From JBKPCD01 sp046727175 (GTDB lineage Bacteria; Acidobacteriota; Vicinamibacteria; Vicinamibacterales; 2-12-FULL-66-21): 64,000 nt of DNA. The stretch is from contig JBKPCD010000037.1 of the NCBI GenBank assembly GCA_046727175.1, positions 62,001-126,000 on the forward strand, in the 5' to 3' direction. The position numbers and the translations under genes are program-made. A model generated the notes under the pieces. It saw only the letters and a program-made list of their open reading frames with translations. It searched no databases and had not been told where the DNA came from. Shown here piece after piece: positions 34,166 through 42,389 of this stretch. The number at the start of each line of letters is the position of its first letter. Position 1 is the stretch's first letter.

Positions 34166-36412
34166 CTACGTCCCGCCCGCCTTCGCCTGTTCGATCGCGG
34201 TGAGTACAGCTTGTGGTGTCAGCGGCAGGCCGCGTACTCGCGCGCCCGTCGCGTTCGCGACGGCGTTCGCGACGGCGGCGGCCGTCGAAATCACGGGCGG
34301 CTCGCCGAGTCCGACGACACCACGCGTCGGCTGATCGACGATGGTGACGTCGATCTGCGGGACGTCCGAGATGCCGGGCACCAGGTACCACTCCATGTTC
34401 GGGTTCACCATGATGCCCGTGTTGCGATCGAGAATGCGGTTCTCGAACAGCGCGAACCCGAGGCCCATGATGATCGCGCCGATGATCTGGCTTTCCGCCG
34501 TGAGTTTGTCGACGAGCATGCCGCAGTCCTGCACGCAGACGACTCGCTCGACGTGCGTAATGCCGGTCTCGATGTCCACCTCGACGTCCGCGAACTGCAC
34601 GCCGCTCGTGCCGACGCTGGCAAGGTTCGCTTGCCAGTCGGCAGGCGCGCTGATCGGTTCCGTCCCGAGCAGCTTGCAGGCGTCCTTCCAGGCGAGCCCC
34701 TTGGAGGGATCGTTTTTCACCTGAATCCGGCCGTTCTTTGCGACGAGCATCGTCGGTTCCACACCGAGTCCTGGCGCGACCTTCGCGAACAGCGCGTCAC
34801 GCGCCGTCTCGGCGGCAGCGCGAACCGTGGACGTCACGGATCCCACAGTCGTGCTCCCACCACTGCCACCAGCAAACGGGTAGTTCGTATCACCAATTGC
34901 CGCTGTCACCGCCTCGAGCGGCAGTCCCATCGTTTCCGCGGCGACAATGGCAACGATGGTTCGTGTGCCGGTGCCGATATCCTGCGTGCCGATCTTCGCG
35001 ACGACGCCGCCATCCGGCATGATCTCGCAAATCGCTTTCGTGTTGCGGTTCCCTTGCCCCGTCCAGCGATTCGCGGCACACCCGAAGCCGCGCTTGATCG
35101 GCCCGGCCGCCGCGTCGCCGGTCGGATGACGCTTCGCCCAGCCGAACTTCTCGGCGCCCATCTTGAAGTATTTCCCCCACTGAGCGTTGTCCGCTTCCGG
35201 TGGAAGGTTGCGAAGCCGGAGCTCGAGCGGATCCATCCGCAGGCGATCCGCGAGCTCGTCCATGATCACTTCGTGAACGAAGCAGCCCTGAGGATGCCCG
35301 GGCGCTCGCATCGCGCGCTGCGGACCTGCATTGATGTAGACGTCGGTGTGGAGGCGGCGTCGATGCGGAACCGGATACACCTGGTACGGGAGCGGAAAAT
35401 TCGCACCCTGACCCGCGCCACCGGTGCCCCACGTCTCTGCGTCGAGCCCCGTGAGCTTGCCTTCGGCGTCAACGCCAGCGCGCACCTTCGCGAATGCGGA
35501 CGGACGATTCCCGGTGACGAGATGCTCTTCTTTGCGCGTGCACATCAACTGGACGGGTGCACCGGCGGCCTTTGCGAGACGCGCGGCAATCACGACCTGA
35601 ACGTCGGCGCCAAGCTTGCTGCCGAACCCGCCCCCCATGTAATCCGTGATGACGCGCATGTTCGCTTGGGGTATGCCGAGCGCCTTTGCCACTCCTTCAC
35701 GCGTGCCGTGCACCGCCTGTGTCGACACCCACGCGGTGAGCTTGTCACCGTCCCATTCGCAGGTGCCGCCGTGCGTCTCGAGGCTGGTGTGCGTCTGCAC
35801 CTGCGTCGAGTAGAGGCCTTCAATCATATGGGCGGAGTTCTTGAGCGCTTCCTCGACGTTGCCCTCCTGGCTCAACGCGGCTTCCGTGAAATTCCCTTTC
35901 GGAAACACCTTTGGCGCGTCGGGGCGCCTCGCTTGTTCGATCGTTGCCAGCGCCGGGAGCACTTCCCAATCGACCTTGATCAATCGAACCGCGTCTTCTG
36001 CGATCTCTTCGGTGGTCGCAGCAACCGCCGCCACCTCCTCGCCCTGGTAGAAGACCTTCGACGTCTCTTCCTTGGAGGGATCCTTCAACGCCAGTACGGC
36101 CTTGACGCCGGGGAGTTTCTCGGCGGCTGACAGATCGATCGACTTGACGCGCGCGTACGGGTACGGCGAATCGAGCAGGCGGGCGTAGAGCATGCCGGGA
36201 CGGACGATGTCGTACGTGTACTTCGCCTTGCCGCTGGCCTTGCCGGGACCGTCCAGGCGCTTGATCGAGGTGCCGATCAACGCACGGTCCGCAGGAGGTG
36301 GCCAGTTGAATCGTGGCGGTCCGGTCTGTGCCGGCTGCTGATTCGCAGGCGGAGTCTGAGGTGTCGGAGTTTGAGTCGCGGGGCTGGTGCCCGTCTGCTG
36401 CTGGTCAGCCAC
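34166..36412 (-). CDS. Molybdopterin-binding subunit of a molybdenum hydroxylase (PaoC / xanthine dehydrogenase family)
   Basis: 748 residues from a GTG at 36412, overlapping the [2Fe-2S] gene by eight bases and preceded by GGAGGA. After a Gln/Pro/Thr-rich N-terminus of about 45 residues the family domains begin (IGTSIKRLDGPGKASGKAKYTYD). Molybdopterin-contact regions include GGGFGSKLGAD, PQRAMRAPGHPQG and GTQDIGTGTRT; the catalytic Glu is in GLGEPPV near the C-terminus. It would oxidise aldehydes or N-heterocycles with water-derived oxygen. No leader of its own, so export would be together with the Tat-signal subunit. Confidence 0.92.
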   Translation of the reverse strand: MADQQQTGTSPATQTPTPQTPPANQQPAQTGPPRFNWPPPADRALIGTSIKRLDGPGKASGKAKYTYDIVRPGMLYARLLDSPYPYARVKSIDLSAAEKLPGVKAVLALKDPSKEETSKVFYQGEEVAAVAATTEEIAEDAVRLIKVDWEVLPALATIEQARRPDAPKVFPKGNFTEAALSQEGNVEEALKNSAHMIEGLYSTQVQTHTSLETHGGTCEWDGDKLTAWVSTQAVHGTREGVAKALGIPQANMRVITDYMGGGFGSKLGADVQVVIAARLAKAAGAPVQLMCTRKEEHLVTGNRPSAFAKVRAGVDAEGKLTGLDAETWGTGGAGQGANFPLPYQVYPVPHRRRLHTDVYINAGPQRAMRAPGHPQGCFVHEVIMDELADRLRMDPLELRLRNLPPEADNAQWGKYFKMGAEKFGWAKRHPTGDAAAGPIKRGFGCAANRWTGQGNRNTKAICEIMPDGGVVAKIGTQDIGTGTRTIVAIVAAETMGLPLEAVTAAIGDTNYPFAGGSGGSTTVGSVTSTVRAAAETARDALFAKVAPGLGVEPTMLVAKNGRIQVKNDPSKGLAWKDACKLLGTEPISAPADWQANLASVGTSGVQFADVEVDIETGITHVERVVCVQDCGMLVDKLTAESQIIGAIIMGLGFALFENRILDRNTGIMVNPNMEWYLVPGISDVPQIDVTIVDQPTRGVVGLGEPPVISTAAAVANAVANATGARVRGLPLTPQAVLTAIEQAKAGGT

Positions 36413-37022
36413 GGCGTCCTCCCGTCGCAGATTTCGGATCGAGCGCCGCTTCGAGCACGCGCACATACGTACCGCAGCGGCAGATGTTGCCGTCCAGTGC
36501 CTTCAGCGCCTGCTCGCGGGTTGGCTTCGGATTTTTCTCGAGCAGCGCGACCACGGACGTGACGAATCCCGGCGTGCAGAAGCCGCACATCAGACCGTCG
36601 TGATCGCAGAACGCCTGCTGGACCGGATGCAGGACCGTGCCCTGCGTGAAGCTCTCCACCGTCCGGATTGTCTTGCCCTGTGCTTCGATTGCGAGCGTCG
36701 AACACGCGTAGATCGTCTTGTTGTCGACGATCATCGTGCACGCACCGCAGGCACCCCGGTCGCAAACGCGCTTCACGCCAGTGATGTTCAGCCGCGTCCG
36801 CAACGCGTCGAGCAGCGTCACACGCGGCTCGACTTCGAGCCGATGCACCTGTCCGTTGACATTCAACTGGATGGGAACTGCACCGGGACCGACCGCGTTG
36901 ACCCCCTGCGCCTTTGCTGTCGCCGTCGTCCCGAGGACGCCGGCCGCGGCACCGGTCGCACCAACCCTCTTGAGGAAGGTTCGGCGACTGAAGCCCGACT
37001 CATCAGTCTTTCGTCGCGCCAT
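36405..37022 (-). CDS. [2Fe-2S] subunit of a molybdenum hydroxylase with Tat signal (PaoA-like)
   Basis: 205 residues from the ATG at 37022. The Tat leader has SRRTFLKRVG followed by a hydrophobic stretch ending in AKAQ. The plant-type [2Fe-2S] cluster is bound by CDRGACGACT with C in YACST; the second cluster by CGFCTPGF and CRCGTY. The gene order small, large, medium subunit matches the Pao/xanthine dehydrogenase-type operons, and the Tat leader on the smallest subunit matches E. coli PaoA. It should carry the whole folded complex to the periplasm. Confidence 0.92.
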   Translation of the reverse strand: MARRKTDESGFSRRTFLKRVGATGAAAGVLGTTATAKAQGVNAVGPGAVPIQLNVNGQVHRLEVEPRVTLLDALRTRLNITGVKRVCDRGACGACTMIVDNKTIYACSTLAIEAQGKTIRTVESFTQGTVLHPVQQAFCDHDGLMCGFCTPGFVTSVVALLEKNPKPTREQALKALDGNICRCGTYVRVLEAALDPKSATGGRRG

Positions 37023-37088
37023 GTAAGAGCCTCGCAAAAATTTGAGGGTAGATTACATCACAATCCGCGAAAGCAAGCGCATCTGCAC

Positions 37089-37181
37089 GACGACATCGGG
37101 GCCGGTGACCAGGGCCGGAGACCGGTAGACAGAAGACGAGGGAATCCGGTCCCCGGCCCCCGGCCCCCCGGCCCCCAGTCG
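37089..37181. repeat. GC-rich reiterated-word palindrome (GGCCCCCGG word)
   Basis: The left arm (GACGACATCGGGGCCGG, GGGCCGG, GACCGG; 37089-37125) pairs with the right arm CCGGTCCCCGGCCCCCGGCC and CCGGCCCCCAGTCGTC ending at 37181. It lies between the LigD-type polymerase end and the PaoA-like start, both minus strand. Its word resembles the G-rich tract at 41891. Confidence 0.75.
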
Positions 37182-38060
37182 TCACGATCTCGGCAGCGTC
37201 TGCCGGTGTCCGAAGAAGCGCGACCATGGCTCCTTTTTCGCGAGACGACGCTCGGCAGTCCGGATGTTGAAGATCGCCGGATTCAATCGCGGGCTGAGCT
37301 CGTTCCAATCAAGCGGCATCGAAACTGGCGCGTGCGGGCGCCAGCGCACCGAGAACGGCGGCACGATGGTCTGGCCCGTGGCATTTCGCATGACGTCGAG
37401 GTAGACAGGCGCGCGTCGCTTGGCCTTGCGCGACTCGACCGTCACGAGACGTGGATGCTTGGCGGCCAGCTCGCTGGCGATTGCGGCGGCGTACGTCCGC
37501 ACGCGGTTCTGCGTCGCACCACGCCTCAACGGCACGAGCACGTGCAGGCCGCGTCCACCAGAGGTTTTCACGAACGCTTCGAGTCCGTGGTCTTCGAGCC
37601 GCTCACGAAGCAGCACCGCGGCACGGGCAGCAGAGTCGAAGCCGTCCGCCGGATCCAGATCGAACGCAAGCCAGTCCGGCTTGTCGAGTTGATCCGTGCG
37701 GCTGTTCATCACGTGCATCGCAATGCAGCCGAGATTCACGAGGGTCAGCAGCGTCTTGCGCATGCCGCCGACGATGTAGTCGATGTCGCGACCGGCGGTC
37801 GGGGCGGGAATCCGGATGGTAGGGATATCCGCGGGCAGGTTGTCGGGCGCCTGCTTCTGATAGAAGCACGTTCGCCGCACACCCTCCGGACATCGCTCCA
37901 TCGTAACGGCGCGCAGCTTCATCCACGGCAGGATGTGAGACGCGACACGCGCGTAGAACTGAGCGAGCTCCAGCTTCGTGAACCCCTCGTCCGGCCAGAA
38001 GACCTTCGTGGGGTTGGTGATCGAGGCGCCTCCAATCCGGACCGCGGATTTCACAGCCAT
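37182..38060 (-). CDS. Stand-alone LigD-type polymerase/primase domain protein
   Basis: 292 residues, the size of a single LigD polymerase domain. Motifs are NPTKVFWPDEGFTKLELAQFY, the catalytic acidic motif LAFDLDP and the KTSGGRGLHVLVPL region, followed by the late motif TIVPPFSVR. In non-homologous end joining such domains fill gaps with ribonucleotides. Here no ligase, phosphoesterase or Ku gene is next to it; those partners may lie elsewhere. Its end is bounded by the palindrome at 37089. Confidence 0.92.
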   Translation of the reverse strand: MAVKSAVRIGGASITNPTKVFWPDEGFTKLELAQFYARVASHILPWMKLRAVTMERCPEGVRRTCFYQKQAPDNLPADIPTIRIPAPTAGRDIDYIVGGMRKTLLTLVNLGCIAMHVMNSRTDQLDKPDWLAFDLDPADGFDSAARAAVLLRERLEDHGLEAFVKTSGGRGLHVLVPLRRGATQNRVRTYAAAIASELAAKHPRLVTVESRKAKRRAPVYLDVMRNATGQTIVPPFSVRWRPHAPVSMPLDWNELSPRLNPAIFNIRTAERRLAKKEPWSRFFGHRQTLPRS

Positions 38061-38240
38061 GGGTGAGACGAGACGCTGATTTACGCGACTGATCGCGGAT
38101 CAATCTGGCTCACGAGACGCCGGACGAGCACCGATAGCCCGTTATTGTTGCACTGTTTCGAGCCCGGAATACAGTATCCTCATCCACGTCATTCGGTCGC
38201 GCGGTGCACTCCAACGGCAGCAGTGCCAAAGGGAATCCGT

Positions 38241-39533
38241 ATGGTCAGCCGACGCATGTTTCTCCGGGCGAGCGGAGTCGCGGGAGCCGCGGCCCTGGCT
38301 GCATTCAAAGATGGCGGGCTGGACCGCGTCCTCGCCGCCGGCAGGTCGATTGAAGGTGCAGCCCCGACGGACGTCGCGAGCGACGAGAACTACTGGCGCG
38401 AGATCCAGCAGGCGTTCACGCTCGATCGAACCATCATCAATCTGAACAACGGCGGATGTTGTCCGAGCCCTCGGGTGGTTCACGAAGCGCTCAAGCGTTA
38501 CCTGGACGTCTCCAATCAGGCGCCGGTCTATCACATGTGGCAGATTCTCGAGCCGAACATCGAGACCGTACGCCGCCGCCTCGCCGCCGAGTTCGGTTGC
38601 CACGCGGAGGAGATGGCGATCACGCGCAACGCGAGCGAAGCGCTGCAGATCGCGCAGCTCGGCATCGATCTGAAGTCAGGGGACGAGGTCGTGACAACGA
38701 ACCAGGATTACGGTCGCATGCTGGACACGTGGGATCAGCGCGCGCGCCGGGATGGAGTGAGCATCAAGAAAATTTCATTTCCAGTTCCGCCGAAGTCGCT
38801 CGACGAGCTCGCCGACCGCCTGCTCGGCGCGATCTCGCCGTCCACGAGGGTGCTGCACTTCTGCCACATCACGAACCTGACTGGTCAGATCTTTCCCGTG
38901 AAGCGCATCTGCGACGAGGCGCGGCGACGCGGCGTCAAAACGATAGTGGATGGCGCGCACGCGTTCGCGCACTTTCCGTACAGGGTCGCGGATCTCGGGT
39001 GCGACTACTACGGCACGAGCCTGCACAAGTGGCTGCTGGCCCCGATTGGAACAGGCTTCCTGTACGTGCGGCGGGAGAACATCCCGTCGCTGTGGCCGCT
39101 GACGCCGGCGAGCGCGTCGAAGAACGGCGACATTCGGAAGTTCGAGGAGATTGGCACGCATCCCGCCGCGAACCACAACGCGATCGCCGAGGCCCTGAGC
39201 TTCCACGAGGGCATCGGCATCGAGCGCAAGGCCGCGCGGCTGCGCTTTCTACGCAATCGGTGGGCGACGCGGCTCCAGACGAATGCGCGAATCCGCATTC
39301 ACACGAACCTTGATCCCGCTCACTCGTGCGCAATCGGCACCGTGCAGATCGTGGGAGTTCCAACTCCCAAAGTCGTCGCGCGGCTCTGGGATCGCTGGCG
39401 CATCATCGCCACGCCGATCGTGCACGCCGAGTACGAAGGCGTCCGCGTCACGCCCAACGTGTACTCGACGCTCGAGGAGATCGACACGTTCGCCGGCGCG
39501 ATCGAGGAGATCGCGGCGCGGGGCGTGAATTGA
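38241..39533 (+). CDS. Class V aminotransferase (isopenicillin N epimerase-like), Tat-exported
   Basis: 430 residues from the ATG at 38241, preceded by AAGGGA. The leader has SRRMFLRASGVAGAAALAAF, a Tat pattern. The PLP part includes LNNGGCCPSPRVVHEAL, ITRNASEALQIA, VDGAHAFAHFP and the Lys in SLHKWLLAPIGTGFLYV. Members act as epimerases, desulfurases or decarboxylases on amino acids; the exported subgroup with this plan is common but poorly characterised. A repeat of the 10161 family follows the stop. Confidence 0.9.
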   Translation: MVSRRMFLRASGVAGAAALAAFKDGGLDRVLAAGRSIEGAAPTDVASDENYWREIQQAFTLDRTIINLNNGGCCPSPRVVHEALKRYLDVSNQAPVYHMWQILEPNIETVRRRLAAEFGCHAEEMAITRNASEALQIAQLGIDLKSGDEVVTTNQDYGRMLDTWDQRARRDGVSIKKISFPVPPKSLDELADRLLGAISPSTRVLHFCHITNLTGQIFPVKRICDEARRRGVKTIVDGAHAFAHFPYRVADLGCDYYGTSLHKWLLAPIGTGFLYVRRENIPSLWPLTPASASKNGDIRKFEEIGTHPAANHNAIAEALSFHEGIGIERKAARLRFLRNRWATRLQTNARIRIHTNLDPAHSCAIGTVQIVGVPTPKVVARLWDRWRIIATPIVHAEYEGVRVTPNVYSTLEEIDTFAGAIEEIAARGVN

Positions 39534-39550
39534 CCCCAGCGGCACCTCCA

Positions 39551-39607
39551 CCGGAGGAGATGGAGAGCACGGGCAAAGCATTCACCGCGCTCTCTGTCGC
39601 CTCCCGG
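39551..39607. repeat. Palindrome sharing words with 10161, convergent junction
   Basis: 39553-39589 matches the complement of the right arm at 10257-10296 almost throughout (CGCGGTGAATGCTT, CCGTGCTCTCC, TCTCCTCC). Here the stem is shorter: CCGGAGGAGATGGAGAG pairs with CTCTCTGTCGCCTCCCGG. It separates the aminotransferase and the membrane protein ending at 39608. Confidence 0.8.
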
Positions 39608-41164
39608 TCAGCGGGTCGTGAATTCGCGCCCGTTCCACTCAAACGCGCATCCCTCCCCTTCGGTCACAACCTTCAGGCCTAAGTCCCGCTCGAAGGCTTC
39701 CGACACGCTGTTCCTGAACACGTAGGCGCCATCGACGGAATCGGGCAGCCCGCTAACGGCGAGTGTTCCGCACGCCTGCATGCGCGGATTGGATTTCGCG
39801 GCCCGCTCCACCGCGTCGCGCGTGTGCGCCGCGTCGATCCACGGCGTCAGGTGGGCAGTCAGCGCAATCGTGTTCAGCATCAGGAGGGCGACGACAAAGC
39901 CGCCGGCGACCACTCGCGCGCGGTCGGCGCGCACCCGACACGCCTTCACGATGATCGTCATCGTCCAGCCGATTGCCGCGAGATACAGATATCGGGACGC
40001 CTGCAGATTCGACGGAATGACGAGAATTGGAATGACAGGTGCAAACGAGACGACGATCCACAACACCGACGCGATGGCGATTCTCAGATCGCGCCGTGGT
40101 CCCTCTGAAACACAGAACAGGGTCACCAGCGTGATGACAATCAGGACCGACGCGATGGCAATCCAGGCAGATTGCTGAAGCACGCTGGCGTGGTACGGCA
40201 TGGCAAGGCTGCCGAACCCGCTGAAGAAGGCGCGCTGCAGCACGTACTTCGTGACTGGTCCAATGACTTCCGGGCTCGCCAGAAACCGCGCGAGTCCGAA
40301 CGCGGCGTTCACACCGATGACGATCGCGAGGTCGCGACGGAGCGGCGCTGATACCGCGTTCCGTGCCCACGCGACAATCAGGACGAGCACTGGCGCCACC
40401 GCTGCCGTTTCCTTGGACAGCACGGCGCCAAGGTTGGCCGCGATGAACGCGGCACGGATCGCGCGTGACTGATTGGCGCGTGAGTACTGAAACGAAACCA
40501 GAACGGCGCTCAAGACGAGCGTCGTCGCAAGCACGTCGAACACGCCGGAGCACCACACGACCGCTTCGGGCGCGAGAGGCGCCGTCAGCACCAGCAGTCC
40601 GGCAATGAAGCGCCATCGGCGTGGCGCCCCTCGATGTCGCTCAGGGCAGGCCCACTCCGCCGCCACGACGCTGCTCAAACAAGCGTTGGTCCCGTGCAGG
40701 ACGACATTCAGGAAGTGAAGAACGACGGGACCAGCGCCAGCCTGCAGGAGGACGGCCCAGAGGAGCAGAGGAAGAGGTCGAAAGAGGACCGCGCTGACCG
40801 GCGACAGATCCCACGCGGCCGCGCGAGCAACGAGGCCGAAATCATCGGACAGAAAGCCGACGAACAGCGCGCGCCAATACAACACGATTGCCGCCGCACA
40901 GAACGACGCCCAGACCCAGGCATTGGCAGAGGCCCGATCGATCGGCCAGTCCGCGGGCCCGGGTTCCTGGTCCCCGCCCGGCGGCAGTTGGGTGTTGAAA
41001 TATTTCAGCGCGACTGCAACGACCACGAACAGCGTCGCGGCGCTCTCGACGTGATGCCGCTGGACGGAGCCCGCGCCCGTGATGTAGGCGATGAAAAGAT
41101 AGGCGACGCGGGCGCCAAGCGTGACGAGGACGGCCGAGAACGCGATGCGCGACCAGGATTTCAC
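39608..41164 (-). CDS. Polytopic membrane protein, possibly GT-C glycosyltransferase-like
   Basis: 518 residues from a GTG at 41164, with about eleven hydrophobic segments. A large first loop holds LFVGFLSDDFGLVARAAAWDLSPV, where the acidic pair DD after a helix resembles the catalytic loop of GT-C transferases that use lipid-linked sugars. A second feature is FRPLPLLLWAVLLQAGAGPVVLHFLNVVLHGTNA, also seen in that superfamily. The last 80 residues are soluble with two Cys. The assignment is moderate; other oligosaccharide-handling membrane proteins are possible. Confidence 0.65.
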   Translation of the reverse strand: MKSWSRIAFSAVLVTLGARVAYLFIAYITGAGSVQRHHVESAATLFVVVAVALKYFNTQLPPGGDQEPGPADWPIDRASANAWVWASFCAAAIVLYWRALFVGFLSDDFGLVARAAAWDLSPVSAVLFRPLPLLLWAVLLQAGAGPVVLHFLNVVLHGTNACLSSVVAAEWACPERHRGAPRRWRFIAGLLVLTAPLAPEAVVWCSGVFDVLATTLVLSAVLVSFQYSRANQSRAIRAAFIAANLGAVLSKETAAVAPVLVLIVAWARNAVSAPLRRDLAIVIGVNAAFGLARFLASPEVIGPVTKYVLQRAFFSGFGSLAMPYHASVLQQSAWIAIASVLIVITLVTLFCVSEGPRRDLRIAIASVLWIVVSFAPVIPILVIPSNLQASRYLYLAAIGWTMTIIVKACRVRADRARVVAGGFVVALLMLNTIALTAHLTPWIDAAHTRDAVERAAKSNPRMQACGTLAVSGLPDSVDGAYVFRNSVSEAFERDLGLKVVTEGEGCAFEWNGREFTTR

Positions 41165-41215
41165 CAGCGCGCTCCCTTGGCAGATCGAATCCCGAACGCC
41201 GATTCGTGGCTCAGG

Positions 41216-41833
41216 TCAGAAATAGACAGTAATACCAGTCGTCCAGATCGATCCGTCGTACGACGGCAGGAAGCGACTCTTTCCCGAATCGTTCGCGTAA
41301 GCGTTGTTGAGGGCGCCGGCAATCGTGTCGGACCCGACTGCATCCGATCCGAAGTGCAGAAAGGTGTATCTGTAATCGGCGTGCAGGCCGGCGTGACGGC
41401 CGAGACGCAGCTCGCCGCCGAATCCGGCGTGCCAGCCAAACTTTCGCGCCGTGTCGGAGTCGATGACCGTGTCGTTCGAGAGTATTTCGACGTGATGCGA
41501 ATACCATCCGCCGCCACCCAGGACGTACGGTGCGAACGTCGTTCGGATTGGAAAGAGCAGTAGAGAAGCCTGAAGAGGATAGTCGCGCACGCGTTTGGTC
41601 AGTTGCTGATTGTGCTCCGTGCGAATGTCCAGCGACAGCTCGATTCCGGTGTGTGGAGATACTCGCGCGCGCAGGTGGGCGCCGGTGAATCGCTCCGCGC
41701 TCGGATCGGCGTCCTCGTCGCCGCGGATCATGCTCATTCGCGCGCCCAACCCGAACGCGCCGTCCTGCGCGGCGCACGGCACCGCCGCCAACGCGAGCAG
41801 ATACACCGCGTGCGGCAGAATCGTCGATCGCAT
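41216..41833 (-). CDS. Outer membrane beta-barrel protein, small
   Basis: 205 residues with a signal peptide (cleavage near PCAAQ-DG) and SD GAGGT before the ATG at 41833. Alternating hydrophobic strands separated by turns, ending in a Phe (GITVYF), indicate an eight-stranded barrel of the OprF/Opacity type. Recognisable strands are FAPYVLGGGGWYSH and GFGGELRLGRHAGLHADYRY. Function unknown. A very repeat-rich gap lies upstream. Confidence 0.78.
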   Translation of the reverse strand: MRSTILPHAVYLLALAAVPCAAQDGAFGLGARMSMIRGDEDADPSAERFTGAHLRARVSPHTGIELSLDIRTEHNQQLTKRVRDYPLQASLLLFPIRTTFAPYVLGGGGWYSHHVEILSNDTVIDSDTARKFGWHAGFGGELRLGRHAGLHADYRYTFLHFGSDAVGSDTIAGALNNAYANDSGKSRFLPSYDGSIWTTGITVYF

Positions 41834-42138
41834 GAGAACCTCGCGATCGTTGCTATCGGTTCAATTGCTCTGACGCTTTACGGTCCCTCGTAGCCGGGGC
41901 CGGGCCGCTGGCCGGGAGCCGGGGGCCAGCGACCGGGGGCCGAGGCCCCGGGCCGGGGGGCGGTAGCTCGGTGGTTCGGTGGCTCGGTTGTTCGGTGGCT
42001 CGCGCAAAGCGGATTTCCGATGCGGGAGCCCAAATTCGGATTCGCGATCTGGAGGACTCGAGAATTGATTGATTGGGGATTGAACGCTTCGAGGATCAGT
42101 GATTCAGGATTAGGGATGAGGGATTCGACTTTGCAGCC

Positions 42139-42206
42139 GACCGGGGGCGGAACGCGAAGCACCCTGCGAAAGTGCTGACGTTGTCCGTGCGAATCCGCCC
42201 CCGGTC
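42139..42206. repeat. Hairpin with arms of about 18 bases plus inner hairpin
   Basis: GACCGGGGGCGGAACGCG pairs with GCGAATCCGCCCCCGGTC with two mismatches. The inside has AGCAC/GTGCT, giving a second short stem. Confidence 0.85.
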
Positions 42207-42213
42207 CAATGCA

Positions 42214-42239
42214 GCAGGATGCTGAAGATCGCATCCTGC
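42214..42239. repeat. Perfect nine-base-pair hairpin
   Basis: GCAGGATGC at 42214-42222 and GCATCCTGC at 42231-42239 are exact complements around an eight-base loop. Confidence 0.85.
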
Positions 42240-42302
42240 ATGGGAAATCGGAAATGGGAACAACGTCGGCGTTTTGCCATCTCCCATTGACCTCTTCCCA
42301 TC
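42240..42302. repeat. Palindrome of the ATGGGAAATCGG word
   Basis: ATGGGAAATCGGAAATGGGA pairs imperfectly with ATCTCCCATTGACCTCTTCCCAT. The same word, one-armed, supplies the leader and start of the gene at 57981. Confidence 0.75.
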
Positions 42303-42326
42303 AAGCCGAACGTTGTTCGGTAGAAA

Positions 42327-42375
42327 TCCACCGCCGCGGAAACCCCGGACGGGAAGCGGGGTTCCACGGCGTGGA
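42327..42375. repeat. GC-rich hairpin directly after the OmpA gene
   Basis: TCCACCGCCGCGGAAACCCCG pairs with CGGGGTTCCACGGCGTGGA around a short loop. On the minus strand it follows the OmpA stop by about 15 bases and is followed by a short T-rich stretch, so it may act as a terminator. Confidence 0.8.
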
Positions 42376-42389
42376 CAGGCGCTCGCCGT

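Larger units (their letters stand above)
41834..42389. other. 556-base gap with a tandem series of different hairpins and word repeats
   Basis: No gene is supported. In order it holds a G-rich GGCCGGG tract (41891-41965), GGTGGCTCGGTTGTTC repeats (41962-42003), GGATTGATTCAGGATTAGGG-type repeats (42065-42126) and then at least five stem-loops: 42139-42206, 42214-42239, 42240-42302, 42307-42320 and 42327-42375. On the minus strand the last one immediately follows the OmpA stop at 42390, and could terminate that gene. Confidence 0.8.

Noticed and set aside
34211..36130. A 639-residue plus-strand frame across the molybdenum subunit
   Set aside because: Antisense shadow; the minus strand has a complete conserved enzyme.
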